Part shown: in pieces, positions 25,113 through 44,157 of the stretch | How the letters are laid out: the number at the start of each line of letters is the position of its first letter | Position numbering within the stretch: the first letter of the stretch is position 1 | Assembly: GCA_018105865.1 (NCBI GenBank) | Contig: CM030835.1 | Span: 2,804,316-2,868,315, forward strand | DNA from: Metaphire vulgaris | Taxonomy: Eukaryota > Annelida > Clitellata > Crassiclitellata > Megascolecidae | DNA length: 64,000 nt | Direction: 5' to 3' | Position numbers and translations under genes: made by a program | The notes under the pieces: generated by a model | Seen by the model: the letters and a program-made list of their open reading frames with translations, nothing else | Told to the model about the DNA's origin: nothing | Database searches by the model: none

Positions 25113-25192
25113 CAGGGTGGCGCAAAAAACAAAACCGGACTAGTCACATTTAGGTTTGCATTTAATATAGTCGGGTTTTTTGCACCGCCCTG
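25113..25192. mobile_element. Short TIR element, CAGGGTGGCGCAAAA ends
   Basis: CAGGGTGGCGCAAAAAAC on the left and the inverse (GTTTTTTGCACCGCCCTG) on the right, with TA immediately to the left. It resembles a Tc1/mariner-type MITE and lies downstream of KLHL12. Confidence 0.6.
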
Positions 25193-25438
25193 TCACCGCA
25201 CCGTCAGTTATATAACTGACTCTCAAGTCAACACAGTCTGAGAGGCAGAAATTATCAAAAATAAACACAAAGCAAATCCAATAGCTATTTCAAATGATCG
25301 AAAGCGATTTTTTACAAAGATTCTAGCACAGCGTCACGCCACAGGTGACAAATGAAACGGTCGAGAGGAAAGCCATCGACAAAACTGCAACTCGGTATGG
25401 AAAAAAAATCGCACAAAGTTGTAAAATACGGTCGAGTG

Positions 25439-31829
<6,391 letters not shown>

Positions 31830-32529
31830 GACAATACTGCAAATCAATACTAGCACAGTTTCATTATGTATGCAGTATTCAATCAATTTAATTTTATTCA
31901 ATAAATTAATTTAATTTAATTTATTTAAACACAATTTCGTTAAAATTCAGGAGAGCAGTTTAAGACTTCTATAGTGGCAGATTCTAAGTACATTATCTTA
32001 TGAAAAACTCCAAATGGTAGAAGATTTTGGGACTTTAATCTACCAACAAACAATTTATTCTTTCTACAGATCTCATCTCTGCATAAAGAAATTTTTAAAA
32101 AATTCTCCATAAGTTTGAAGGCAAATTAAATAACATTTCTAAATGGATCACAGCACATGCATATATGCATATGCTAATTTAAACAAAGATACAAATTTTC
32201 GTGACAGTGTATCACGACATTTAATCATGTCTGTCTAGAAATTTCACATAATCGACAGTTATCTCCGCTAAGTTTTAACTCCGGGCGGACAAACATATGG
32301 TGAAGATCGTAAGATGCGATGTCAAGCAAAAAACATCTCTATGAAGCAAACTGCTCCACTTCTGCATTTATTGATGCTGTTCATCTCTCATAAACACATA
32401 AATCACACGTATGAGTCAACAGTGCTTGAATTCACCCTAGCATGACAGGTCTGTATTCTGCTACTTCCTCGTAATAAAATCAACTGCTCAGCACTTAACC
32501 GGTAAGTCCGATCACGGTCTGTATTTGGG

Positions 32530-33960
32530 TATTTGGTGCTAACACGCTATTTCCAGAGCCCTTCACAGGCGCCACAACTCATCGATCACAAACAGTGCTA
32601 CACCAATCTCTCTCGCTATGCAATAAGCTTTCCTAGAATAACCGAATCCACTAACTCTTCTTCCAATCTTGGTGGAGGAACAGCCTTTTTCATCCGTGAT
32701 TGCATTCAAATAGCCAGTTCGTCATCAACACAGTTTTTATATAATTTTAATGCTCATTGGTCACTCTTAAAACCCCCCGAACACAAAACTAACCCTTTTT
32801 AAAAATTTTACCTTCCCCATTATCATCAAAATATTCAACCCCTTTTGGAAAATTCCTCGACGAATTCGCCACCTTCCTAGGCTCGGCAGCAACAACCCCA
32901 CGTGAATTCTTGATTACTGGAGATTTACTCTACCCCATTTTCATCAGTAATAAACTCTTATAATTTTAATCATCAACTCTATGCTGATGACACTCAATTT
33001 TTTTCTTTTCTTTTCTTCCTTTAAAACATCCATCACTGAACTCAAATCGGTATTTTCGTTAACCTCATCATGGATGTCAGCTAATCTCCTTGCTGTCATC
33101 CCTTCTAAAAACAGAATTTCTTTTAATTTGCAACTATCAAAAACCTGAAACTCCCACACCCACATTAATAACCTCTGTTCCAAAGTGTGTAAAAATCCCA
33201 GATTTACTTTTGAGTCTTCTATGCAACTATCAAAAACCTTCGAGATCCCAACCTTGATATTAAAACTGCTTCCATTATCACCATTTTAATACTTCACTCT
33301 AAGTTAGACTACTACACTCACTATTTCATAATCTTCCAAAAGCTTCCATATGTAAACTCCAATCGATTAAAAATGTTTTAGCTCGTGCAGTTACCAAATC
33401 ACCAAAATTCTGCCATATTACACCATTATTTGAATCTCTACACTGGATGAAAATAGCAGAACGCATTAAATATAAAATTATATCAATGACTTATAACTCA
33501 ATTCATATATCAAAACCAGTTTACCTACAAAATCTGATTATGTCGCAACATCCTAAATATACTAAATCCTCTTCTCATGTCATTCACCTTTGTCCTCTGA
33601 ATCAATCATCTCTCAAAATTTGCAACCATGCATTTTCATTTGCTCCACCAGAACTTTGGAACTCAATTCTAGCATCCTTCCGCTGTCTATACCATGGTCA
33701 AAAAACGAATTTTGAGTCACAATTTCTTTCCCTTCCTGCAAAATCTCCCCAAGTTTTTCTTTCTAAACTCAAATATATAATTTCTCTTCAAAAAATAATT
33801 TCATCCATAGTTGTAACGTCACAACCACAATGACCCTTTAGATTAAATGATCCCCGCCTTCGGCTATATCTAAATCATACTAAGATTATGCGCATAAAAA
33901 TAAGGAGCTACTGCGGGTGCTGCTTTGAAAGCGCTATAGAAATTCACGAGATTTTTCTTA
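32530..33960 (+). mobile_element. Degenerate CR1/L2-like non-LTR retrotransposon
   Basis: Opposite in strand to KLHL12, in its upstream region. Frames are broken, but several landmarks are legible in order: an endonuclease-like LGGGTAFFIRD near 32.7 kb and REFLITGD near 32.9 kb; the reverse transcriptase box HQLYADDTQ at 32971-32997; SWMSANLLAVIPSKN near 33.1 kb; and the C-terminal block MKIAERIKYKIISMTYNSIH...AFSFAPPELWNSI at 33447-33670. The 3' end reads GAAAGCGCTATAGAAATTCACGAGATTTT. The internal spacing is too short for a full element, so segments are deleted. Confidence 0.8.
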
Positions 33961-35178
33961 AATGTACTCACAAGTGTTTGGGTGCTTGGATAATACAAAT
34001 TAAATTAATAACATGTGATTTTAGTGGTTTCAACGATATTTGTGAAAACCACTGATCTAATCTGCATTCAATAACCTGTTTATCTAGATAGCCTTTATCT
34101 GTTCTTTATTTAATTTAAATAAAAATCGTCCAAACTGTTCCATTTGTCCACAACCCTTGACAAAATGTTTTTCTTTCTTGGACCAACCCTCTGTAAACAA
34201 TCAAAAGTTACAATTTGTTTATATAGCTCTTTTGCTAAAAGTATGTGCCAATGAAAGAATATATATATATATATCTACTTATATATATATTATTTTATAT
34301 GTTTATATCAAATCCCCTCTCTCTGGTTCAGTTTCTAATGCCTTGTCAGTCCACTGTTGTTGAAGTCAATCTTTACCCTAGACTACTGAGGTTTATTTTG
34401 AACTCGTTTACAGTTGACCATTCTATCCCTCATCCAGTTCTTTCCATCTTTTCTAAAAGTTCCAAAAAATGCTTTTCAAGAATGGATTCCAAGCCCACAG
34501 TTTCAGATGAACAGTTTCATGTTATAAAGTTTAATGATTATCTCTTTGTCGACTCACAATTGTCCTTTTCACCATTCCCAACATTTCTTTCTTTTTTGCA
34601 TTTCCATTGTTTGTGAGATGGATTCATACTTGTATGGGTGATTATCCCCTCTCTTTCTTTTTCCAGGGTTGTCAATCCACTAAAGAATATTCATTACCAT
34701 TATTAGACTTCCCAACATGCATTACAGAACATTTTCAATATTGAAAAGCATCTGCCAGTCCACAGACCACTGAATCATTTTTGTTCTTCTTGTAAAATTT
34801 TTGCATCTTCCTAAGAATCTATATTTCTTTCTTTGGAATGGCAAACTTTGATTGAACACAATAATCTAAATGATATCATTTATATATATTAGAAAAAGCA
34901 ATATTAGCACAGCCCTGAGGCACTCACTGATAACACTAAATTTCTTTTTATCAACCGATATTTGCAACACTCTAAATTAGACATAACTGTATTAATTTAT
35001 TTATATGTCTTTATTTAATTTAAATAAAAATAAGCATACTTTTGGTTAGAGCGATTACAAGATGTTAGTTCTGGACTAAACGAAACTCAGAAGTAAACAA
35101 TCAGAAGTTACACTGTTTATATAGCTCAGCTTTTCTAAAAGTATAGCAATGAAATAAAAATGTTATCTGTCCCCTGTA

Positions 35179-35580
35179 CAGAGGTAGTTCCACATCGGGG
35201 ATAACTAGGGATGCATCCCCTCACCGGTCCACCAAAATGCGTCTTCAATGGAAGATGATCGTCTAAAAGGATTAGCGTTTGATATGTATATCCACAAAGA
35301 TATGGTCATGTCCAAACTTCCAAAGACAATGTCATCGACAAATTCGCTTCCAGCAATATAAAACTCGATTTTGCACTATGATTCGTACAACCAGACTAAA
35401 ATGGCTCTATACATTGCAATTCTGAAAATTATATTTTAGAAATAAAATCTACAGATTTTTTTCTAAACCGTTAACTTGCACACAATTCCTTTGACAATTG
35501 GTGGGATCTTCTAGAAATGCATTGAATTCCCCACGTACTTCCTAGAAATTTATTGCATCCCCCACCAAAAAGTCTCATTT
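35179..35580. mobile_element. Truncated relative of the 62.3 kb MITE
   Basis: Inverted copy of much of the 62287-62682 interior (GGATGCATCCC, CTTCAATGGAAGATGATCGT, TATCCACAAAGATATGG). The second terminus is not seen. Confidence 0.5.
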
Positions 35581-36419
35581 TCCAACCAATGCCACAATGT
35601 CACAAGCCTTGAAAGTTGCAAGTAGATTTAGGTTTTAAGAAATTCATATACCCGCAATTCTCCATAAACGGCTTATAGCCTTATATTAAAATGATTAGTG
35701 TTTTATGAAACTTGTATCCAATTTTAGCCCGCAATAAGTTTGCAGAGGCACGATATGCTACAAAGCCGCTGACGTGAGTCGCACCGTTCCAACAAGTTTG
35801 AGAAACCTTGGCCTTTTAATTAAAAATTAATCTTATTTCGCAATAACGCAAGGAAGCGTATTCAACCATTTTGCTCTGAAACGATCCACTAACAAGAGAG
35901 AATCTCTATTTGTGTTGAAAGATTGAACGTAGTCACGGTGGTTAAGCGATTTTGCTATACTCATAGGATTTTTAAGATGCGTAACAAAGGTATGAACCTG
36001 GCAAAACTTAAAAAGATAATTTTCAAGAACTGTTAATATCTAGTTCTCTCTTTTTGTCCTATTTGACAAAATTACGAATTATTCTGCCTAATATGTTTGC
36101 CATATTTCATTCAAATTGAATAAGAGCTTTTGTTTGGCCATTTATTCAAAACTCAGAAGATTCCTTTTCAACTAACGTTCGCCAGATAACGTATATTGCA
36201 TTAAAATATTACATTCCATTATTAGGGTCGCGGCACGTTACAAAAAACCGCTGAAGTGGGCCGCTGTTCCAAAATGTTTGGGAAACCCTGCTTTAGGTCA
36301 TTAGCGTAGTCACGGTGGTGTTGGTCCTGCTGGGGATCGGGCCCTCTATACTGGCTGCATGGACCGGTCGTGAAATTGGCACAGGAGCGCTGAGAAAAGT
36401 TTTTAAAGGGTGTTGGTAA

Positions 36420-36608
36420 CAGGGGCGGCTCCACCGGGTGGGTGGCAGGGGGCCCGTGCCCCCCTATTGAGTGCCTGGCCCCCCAGTGGTCCCCAGTTGG
36501 GACCCTATACTTAATGCTACATACATTAAACAACAAATGGTTGCCCCCCATGATTAGAAGTGGCCACCCTAACGGCCCCCCACTTGCCAAATCCTAGAGC
36601 CGCTACTG
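36420..36608. mobile_element. hAT-like MITE, GGATTTGGCAAGTG family
   Basis: Inverted termini CAGGGGCGGCTCCACC and CAGTAGCGGCTCTAGG; exact duplication gttggtaa. Confidence 0.85.
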
Positions 36609-36729
36609 GTTGGTAATATGATGGAAGAGAATAAGAGGACTCGTTAATGTTCTGACGACCTTTTGTGCTCGTCGTAGACATTTTTACCGGACGAAAATGT
36701 CGATGTGACCCCTAGCTATTCTGTGACCC

Positions 36730-37044
36730 CAGGGGCGTCATTGGGGGGGCAGGGGAGACCGTGGCCCATCAAATAAATGCAGAAATAATGTATATATTGT
36801 ATTAGATAAATAAATAACTGTGAAATGTGCAAAGATCGACAAAAATTGCCCAGGATTTGCCAAACATTTTCCAAAATCCTAGAAATGAACGTGCTGACGA
36901 CCTTTTTTTTTTTTTGCTCGTCAAAGGTGATGACGTTTTTTTTTTTTGTCCACATTTTTGGCCAAAATTTATCAGGATTTGCCAAACGCCTTCCCATTTT
37001 TGGCCAAAAAAGCCTCCCAAGAAAAGTGCGAAATGACGCTACTG
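36730..37044. mobile_element. hAT-like MITE, CAGGGGCGTCATT family
   Basis: Inverted termini CAGGGGCGTCATTG and CAGTAGCGTCATTT; exact duplication tgtgaccc. Shared motif with a lengthened T run at 36896-36922. Confidence 0.85.
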
Positions 37045-37465
37045 TGTGACCCTGGCTCCGCCACTGCTTTAGATACTTCAAAATCTGTGACCAGCTCGAG
37101 ATAGATGGGCATAACCTCTAAATCGCACATATAGGCCTATAGCTTTGGAGACTTTGCTGAGGGACGCTTATTAAATAACTACTAGGCTTAGACTATAGTG
37201 AAAGAGACAAATTGTTATTTCGATTTGAATGCTTTTATCTAAAAACGGTAACGCTAAAACAGTCCTGACACAATTAAGCTAACGCTATCGTCTCTACGAT
37301 AAAAATCTCACAAAATATCGTCACGTGACACATTCGTTAGTGTTTTTTACGCTTTGATAACGACTCCGTTGCTGCTTTTATTGCGTCGAATTCAGATCTT
37401 GATACTGCACCCGGTTCTACAACAATTTCTGAAAGTAAAACATTATATATATATACATATACTAT

Positions 37466-37520
<55 letters not shown>

Positions 37521-37780
37521 TGTAAAAATAGAATGATATTTGACGCAGCGATAGCAATCTAATGGACGCCAGCTATAACTGAGCTGACTGGCAGTGAATA
37601 AAATATTAATAGTCTTAGATTAAAATTTCCTATCTATGATTAGAAGGGATGAATGCAGGAGTTCACTGTGGTTGGGGGGGCACTGTTGTTAGAATTATTT
37701 TAAATGGAAGAAAAGACGAGACCGCAGTTAGGCCTACTCACTCCGCGCTCTTTAAAAATCCGCAGGTCCTATATATAAGT

Positions 37781-38895
37781 CTAGTAGTATCCGTGGTGGT
37801 ATCCGAAGTATTTTCCGGTGCCCGGAACTCCATTCCAGCGCGCAGTACCGGTTCCGGATCCGTAGTGTTCGGCAACATTGTTGACGTGAACTTGACGCAA
37901 GTCATTGCGGTACACAGCGGCGATTCCATCATGCCTAAACAATAGGCCGATTATAGGCTAAGGCCTACATGCGCTCTGCATATACTATAGCTCAAACTAT
38001 ATACATGTGCATATTGCATATTGCATTATTTATATACAGTATATATATATATATACAGTGTTTATTCTAGCCACCTTGACATTGGGGGAGTTTGAAATGT
38101 TTGGGGGACAAGATTTGTCTCTCCACGCTTTTTGGGGGGGGGAATTTTCATCCCCAAGCCAACATATACAAATTTTTGGGGGGCATTTTAAAATTTAGGG
38201 ATTCCCCAAAAAAGGCCTAGAATAAACACTGTATATATATACCATCGTTAGTTGGAAGATGATTTGGATATTTGTAGGTGTACTATACTGAAAGAAAGTG
38301 AAATGCTAATGATTTATAAGAATATCTCTCTTTCCAAATCTACTATCATAAGCAAACAACTTGCCGGGCGATCAACCAACGTTTTATAAAATAGTAACTC
38401 AAAATTCAGTTGCCATTCGCCATTAAGAAAATCTGTTGATTCAAAATATACAAATGTAACACCGACTACATCCAGTGCTGTTGAGTATATTTTAAATACA
38501 GATGGTCAGAATGAATACGTTAGGCCTATAATGGGGTTAATGCTGTGACACGGAGCAGAACTCAAAGAACTGGTTAAAGCGTAAAATTCCTCTGTAATTG
38601 ACAGAGGCGTAGCCAGGAATTTGATTTGGGAAGGTATAAATATTTTGGGTGAGTATAAATCTGAACTATAACCCACATAAACCAATACAAACCACATATA
38701 TAACCACATGTAAATCACATAAAAAAAACTTCAGGGTAGACTGATTTTGAGGGTATATATACCGATATACGCCCCTGGTAATTGACTGTAAACTCACACG
38801 CGGTGATAACCGGGATAATAGTAACCGCCGGCGTAGGCGCTGACGAGCAAGGAGACGGCGACGATGAAAAGAACGATGGACGAAGAGAATCGCAT
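37781..38895 (-). CDS. Small secreted Tyr/Gly/His-rich protein, two exons
   Basis: Exon 1 (38895-38798) starts MRFSSSIVLFIVAVSLLVSA, a clear signal peptide probably cleaved after AYA, and continues GGYYYPGYHR. A GTGAG donor follows. Exon 2 (37934-37781) opens after TTTAG; the split codon becomes Val and the frame runs HDGIAAVYRNDLRQVHV, then AEHYGSGTGTARWNGVPG, and ends TGKYFGYHHGYY. The joined frame is 252 bases, 83 residues plus stop, with a mature chain of about 61 residues. It has no Cys; it is rich in Gly, Tyr and His at both ends. A TATA box lies upstream at 39036-39042. I do not recognise the family. The composition fits a structural, metal-binding or antimicrobial secreted peptide, but this is a guess. 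The signal peptide, the phase-matched splice and the matching GYYYPGYH / GYHHGYY ends argue for a real gene. Confidence 0.75.
38056..38231. mobile_element. hAT-like MITE inserted in a TA microsatellite
   Basis: Inverted termini CAGTGTTTATTCTAG, flanked on both sides by tatatata. It lies in the intron of the secreted-protein gene. Confidence 0.65.
38602..38777. mobile_element. hAT-like MITE in the secreted-protein intron
   Basis: Left end CAGAGGCGTAGCCAGG, right end inverted CAGGGGCGTATATCGG. Exact duplication gtaattga. The right copy ends 12 bases from the exon 1 splice donor. Confidence 0.8.
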
Positions 38896-39035
38896 CTTGA
38901 ATCTTTTCCTACAGTTGACGGCGAATCGATACAGAACACAAGGTGTGCGGCGAGCGACCTGTTGCTTCTTCTTCTCTCTGAACAGAGAACTGAAAACTCT
39001 GCAGTTGTCGATATCACTGTGAACGCAACGTCCGC

Positions 39036-39042
39036 TTTTATA
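39036..39042 (-). promoter_or_regulatory. TATA box of the secreted-protein gene
   Basis: TATAAAA on the minus strand, in CTATAAAAG, about 140 bases before the ATG at 38895. Transcription would be expected to start near 39010, leaving a 5' UTR of roughly 115 bases. No other strong TATA lies between. Confidence 0.6.
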
Positions 39043-40389
39043 GCACATTAGCTGCGCGAAATAATCTCAGGTATGTGCACCATATGTGCCGTTTCAACTA
39101 TAAATTTTCTCACGCTTCCTCTTCTAACAACAGCAGGTCGGTCACGTAACAACGGCAGCAGCAGCAGCAGCAGCAATGGCATTCCAGCTCCGGTCGAGGT
39201 GACAGGGGGTGGGGGTGGTCACGTATATAGGCCTACTCGAACACCGGGTATGTTCAATGGTGTTCTCTTTGCGTGATGGCGACATTGTCTCCATTACAGT
39301 CATTAATTGTTCGGCCGTCAACAAAAGCGTAATTATTATTTGGCCGACTCTATCTATACAAGGTCCATTTACGGTTTCTGTATATTATGGTATGGGACAG
39401 GATGTGACGTTGCTCTCGTAAATGACAGACCTGGAAATAGGTCGTTGGTAGGACCCGTTTTTAATTAATGTTCCTCGGTAGTCGTTGACACGATTTGCCA
39501 CGCGCCATGGTATGTATGGCCGTGACTTCGTTTTAGCACCATGCAGTCTGATGATGCATCCAACATCTGTAATAGCCGAGAGATGGATCAGTTAACCATT
39601 CAGAATAGCCTATACTCCAACCAATTCGCGGTACATTTATCGAGAGTTTTAACGGCCAGGAACGTTGACGATTTCTCATTTAATGCTAGAATTCATGCTC
39701 GAAGTTTGGCGAGGAGAAAATGAAAGTCCTGCCGAATATCTTGTGGAATGGGCCAGGCTACAAGATAGAATATCGGTACATTTCTGCGTGCAATTTTAAC
39801 ATTAGATGTAACGTGTGTCTGTGACATTTTATATCTTAAATTGGATGCCTATCATGCCTTAGTATTTGTTCTGCAAATTTAAATTTATCGCAATTTTTTT
39901 TCTTCAATTACAGATATCCTTATGAGTTACTTCCAGTGCTTTTTGTGACGGTACCAGCTAGTACGGCGTACCTGAAAACCTTAAAACTACCGGTAGTTCA
40001 TAAGTTTCTCAAATTATGACGTTAAAATTGAAATAATTTCGATTTTAACAGTAGGTCTACATTTGCTATTTGTATTTCCATTTGGTTTGATGCATTAAGT
40101 TTTTATCTGTGGATCAAACGTGGCCGTATTGGCTTATATTTCCTTCTAGTATGATCGTCCCTTAGAATATTAAGCCGCAATAGACGTTTAAATAGGCCTA
40201 ATAATGCGTAACGGTAAATATATTTCTCTTAAAAAACACTGCTTATTACAGTTCAGAAAGTTTTGTGGCTTAATTTGCTTACATATACAGTGTACAGTGT
40301 ACACCTATTAGAACTATTACTGTATATTTTCTTCGATTATTAACTATAAGTCAAAACAATTACCAGAATTATATGTTAAACTACGCTTC

Positions 40390-40543
<154 letters not shown>

Positions 40544-40629
40544 AAATGTTAGGAGCAAGGGCACATTTATCTCATCTGAAAAGAATTTAATCATTAAGAC
40601 GTACAGTAGATATGGACAAAGCAATATGT

Positions 40630-40635
40630 TTTATT
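40630..40635 (-). terminator. Candidate poly(A) signal of the beta-propeller-like gene
   Basis: AATAAA on the minus strand, 60 bases past the stop codon. The 3' UTR would end just before the TTA/TCA array at 40390-40543. Confidence 0.5.
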
Positions 40636-40694
40636 AGAATAAGTTGAATTTGCTTTTGAATCAATTCAGTTTTCGTTAATTAATTTTCGTACAA

Positions 40695-41761
40695 CTAGTG
40701 AAGACGTACAATGAAGACTGCACTACTAGCGCTTCGCAGATTCACGAACGTTGTGCTGATAATCAGATGTCCGCTCTTGTCTTCGTAACAAAATGTCGTT
40801 TCCCATTTTATTCCAACATTTCCGCCAAATTCCGTCCAGTTGTCCATTCGTTCGCACCACCACGGCGACCAAAGCGGACAGTCGTAGATAATCGATATCC
40901 TATTTTCGAAGCCGGAATAGGACTGGTCCTCCGTCCACCAGGCCCCGAGATCATCGCCAGCCGATGAATTCTCGGAGTCTATGCGAGTCATGGTTGGGAT
41001 GATCAAGACGACGTCGGCGGACATCGTTAATTTGAGCGTTTTCGTATCGACTCGAGACGAAACTTCTGGAATAATGAAAGGATGTCGCAGTAGTAACGTC
41101 CGGGCGATCTCTTCTTCTTCTCCGGTCTCGTTAACCGTCGACTTCCTCGTTGATATCCTAAGCTCGCTCTTCCATGTCGCTTCCAGCGGATAAGGGTGCC
41201 AGTCACTCAATCGATCGACCAGCACGGCTCTACTGAAGTTCAACCGGTGACTGACCGAATAGTTGTACCCGGCCGGCGACCGAAGCATGTACTCGGGATA
41301 CTTGGCGGTTTCTGGCGACAGCAGGATACTGGAAATGAGTACGGCGTTCGCGTCGTAGATTCGCAAGTGATCATCGTCGTCCGATATCAGAATGAGGTTC
41401 CCTTCGCTGGAAACGGAAAGCGCCAGCGGCCATTTCAGATTATCTTTCCAGGTCCTCGCTCTGTGATCGCTCCATCTTAGTTCCCAGATGCATCGATTTC
41501 GTTCGTCCGGAACGAACAGGCTTTGCGATTTGCTGTTGGACAGGAGGTCTCCCACGGTTCCGATCTCTTCGATTGCCATCAACATCAGAAGGTCGAACGG
41601 ACGTTGGTCTTCGTAGACGCGAATGGACGCAAGCGAATTCGACCCTCTTATGTTTCTGGAACTGCGCTTTTCGCAGGAAACGATGAAATGCCGTTCGAAA
41701 ATGCTCACCCCTGCGACGTCGCACGCGGGGGGTTCGAAATTCCACAGCATTTCGAAATTTG
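40695..41761 (-). CDS. Uncharacterised beta-propeller-like protein, 3' terminal exon
   Basis: An open frame of about 355 codons begins right after a good acceptor (TATTTATTTCAG, ending at 41762) and reads NFEMLWNF before the first Met. The stop is at 40695-40697. Repeats of hydrophobic strand, loop and polar turn (QSLFVPDERNRCIWEL, WPLALSVSSEGNLILISDDD, HLRIYDANAVLISSILL) look like blades of an NHL/WD-type beta-propeller. I see no complete canonical NHL or WD40 signature. The N-terminal half holds the propeller-like part. The C-terminal half has Trp-rich stretches (WSPWWCERMDNWTEFGG) and several N-glycosylation sequons (NYS, NFS, NET, NSS, NWT). Upstream exons were not found. Codon use and length argue against chance; the exact family is unknown. 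Confidence 0.72.
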
Positions 41762-42179
41762 CTGAAATAAATATTCATTTTATTTCGAAGTAGGCTACAT
41801 TTGAATTTCGTTATAACATATAGGCCTACGTAGCGGGTCTGTAGGGCCTAAAATATTTTCTACGTTTATATCCGAGTTGCGTTGTATCCAATACCATCAA
41901 ATAGGCCTACGTTAGCACATCACATGCCATGGGACCGTACATTGCGGTACGTTAGGCCTATAACCGGATATACATTTATAACGAAGCTCTGCCCAGTACT
42001 ATAATTAATCAGTGCTTTTGGGAAAAATCATTTCCTATGCGCAATATAGGCCGAACGTCTATATAAAATTGCAAGCCTATGAGGTGACCATAGTAGGAAA
42101 CCGGTACGGTCACGTCTGGACCCTAATAAGCTTATAAAAAGAAAATATATCAAAATATAATGAAAGGGAAGACAGTAAA

Positions 42180-42670
42180 AGATAACTGAATTTGCTGTGT
42201 GAGAGAAGCCAATTGGAGGTCTGTTGAATAGAGGCTGCATTGGACACAGATATGCAAAAATCTAATCAAATTGGAGAAATTCTTCGACAAAATCTACATT
42301 TCCTCTTGTTCCATCTTTAATGCTTTAATCTTTTGCAAGAATAATCAATAAAATCATTCTCAATTTTGATCTACAGGGTTCGAAAAAGAGCACTCCCAGC
42401 CATTTCATACTACACACTAACGCCATTGACTGTACGAGAACGAGGGATATCAACTAAATGAAAGTCCTGCCGAATATCTTGCGGAAGGCCTAGTAGAGCG
42501 ATCGAGGAAAGAGCCGCGTATTAAGATATCTGGCTCATTAATTATAGGCCTACAACAGGTTTTATAGACATCAAAAACAAGTTTTATAATTAATTCGCTC
42601 TGTGAGAGAAGCCGATTCAAGGCCTACTGAATAGAGGGTGCATAAGACCTAGATATGCAAAATTATATAG
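42180..42670. repeat. Dispersed repeat, copy 2 plus a partial tandem copy
   Basis: Blocks of the 12.7 kb repeat from GAGAAGCCAATTGGAGG onward, then from about 42541 the unit starts again with TATAGGCCTACAACAGG and stops near 42670. Confidence 0.65.
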
Positions 42671-43964
42671 ATATAAACTTGGCAGGGGTGGTCAAAAATG
42701 CCAAAATCGAGTGACGTCATTTATGGATGGTACCTTGAGTGCCATCACTGTCATTATATAGCCAAATTGAATCAAGTTTGATCGAGTCGATTATCGATAT
42801 GCATATCCATTTTTTAAAATATAAGAATTGCAAATTCCTAGCTACGCAAGACAAATTCCTAGGTACGCCACATTTGCATCTGGTAACCTGATCAATGTGC
42901 TCTAAGACTCAGGGGAAATGCTGCCCCCATTAAACATCAAACATCAGCTGGAACTTACCCAGATTTAACCTGATCAATGCATTAAAGAAAATATCTCAGA
43001 GACTCAGACAAATCTCTAAGACTCAGAAAGCAGAAATGCTGAATAAGTAAACATCAAACATCAGCTGGAACTTACTCTCCTGTTGCAGGATAAGTGCATA
43101 GCAAGCCAGCTTGGCTAAATACGCGTTTACCGCTGTTTGTCACCGAAACTGCGATAGACAATTGAAAATTAACTTCAGCAATGCCATAAATATCGTTGAG
43201 TTCCAGGTACTTGGCCATCTGTGAGGATGTGCTTGTCATTATTTACCCTATCGGAGCGCATTGTCTCTAAAATGTATTTAATATGTTTTCGCATTTTGAT
43301 AACTAGGCCTCTAATACCAGCGTAACATCTAGCTCTCCTGTTGCAGGTTAAGTCCATAGCTGCAAATGTTTGTCACCGAAACTCGACAGACAAAAAGAAA
43401 GAAATGTAGGCTATACTTTATACACAGACTTTAATGATGTGTCGACGTCTAGCCTAATGGAGTTGAGCTCATGTTTTAATATGCTGTCACATAGACCAAA
43501 TTTTTAGCCTAAAGACTGATCGCTCATATTTTGCCGACAGCATAGACCAAATTTTTACAATGACGCTGAAAAAGCTTTATTTTTCCTATGCACATCGTCA
43601 AGTGAATTCAGCTGTAGGCGATGCCCATTCTTTTGCCAAAGAGATTCGTCGAATGGCATGGAGTATGGCTTACATCACGTTTCCATTAGCCTAATCAGGA
43701 CTCTAGTTTCTAGCGAACGAACGAACAATATGTCTCATTGTGACACACAGCGTGTGTATAGGGCTATGAAGCCCTTATGTTTGGAAACTATGCCAATTTG
43801 CTTAATTAAATTGAGAGTTATTAGTTTAAGCTGTTGATGGCATTGATAAAATAGGACATAGGGGCCTACGCACTTCGCATAACTAATAACTTATTATCTT
43901 TCAGATCTGGCCTTAAAACACATCTGTTTGACTTGGCTTATCACCCTTAGATTGCTCTCCCGCC

Positions 43965-44157
43965 CGGTGGCGGCTCTAGCTAGATTTGGCAAGTGGGGAG
44001 GGGGCGTTGGGGTGGCAACTTCTAATCATGGGGGGCCAACTATTTGTTGTTTAATGTATGTAGCATTAAGTATAGGGTCCCAACAGGGGGGCCACTGGGG
44101 GCCAAGCACTCAATAGGGGGCACGGGCCCCCTGGCCCCTCCGGTGGAGCCGCCACTG
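43965..44157. mobile_element. hAT-like MITE, GGATTTGGCAAGTG family
   Basis: Inverted termini CGGTGGCGGCTCTAGC and CAGTGGCGGCTCCACC; exact duplication ctcccgcc. Confidence 0.85.

Larger units (their letters stand above)
36299..37066. mobile_element. hAT-like element carrying two nested hAT-like insertions
   Basis: Outer termini CATTAGCGTAGTCACGG and, inverted, CAGTGGCGGAGCCAGGG. Flanks ctttaggt and ctttagat differ at one base. Inside lie the complete elements at 36420-36608 and 36730-37044. The outer element itself has the shared motif at 36653-36674. Confidence 0.7.
31840..37640. other. KLHL12 upstream region
   Basis: Holds the degenerate LINE, the nested hAT-like elements and AT-rich DNA. 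The non-coding first exon and promoter of KLHL12 should be here but cannot be placed from sequence alone. Confidence 0.4.

Noticed and set aside
40698..41480. Plus-strand frames across the beta-propeller-like exon
   Set aside because: They are antisense to a longer frame that has an acceptor, stop and poly(A) signal on the minus strand.
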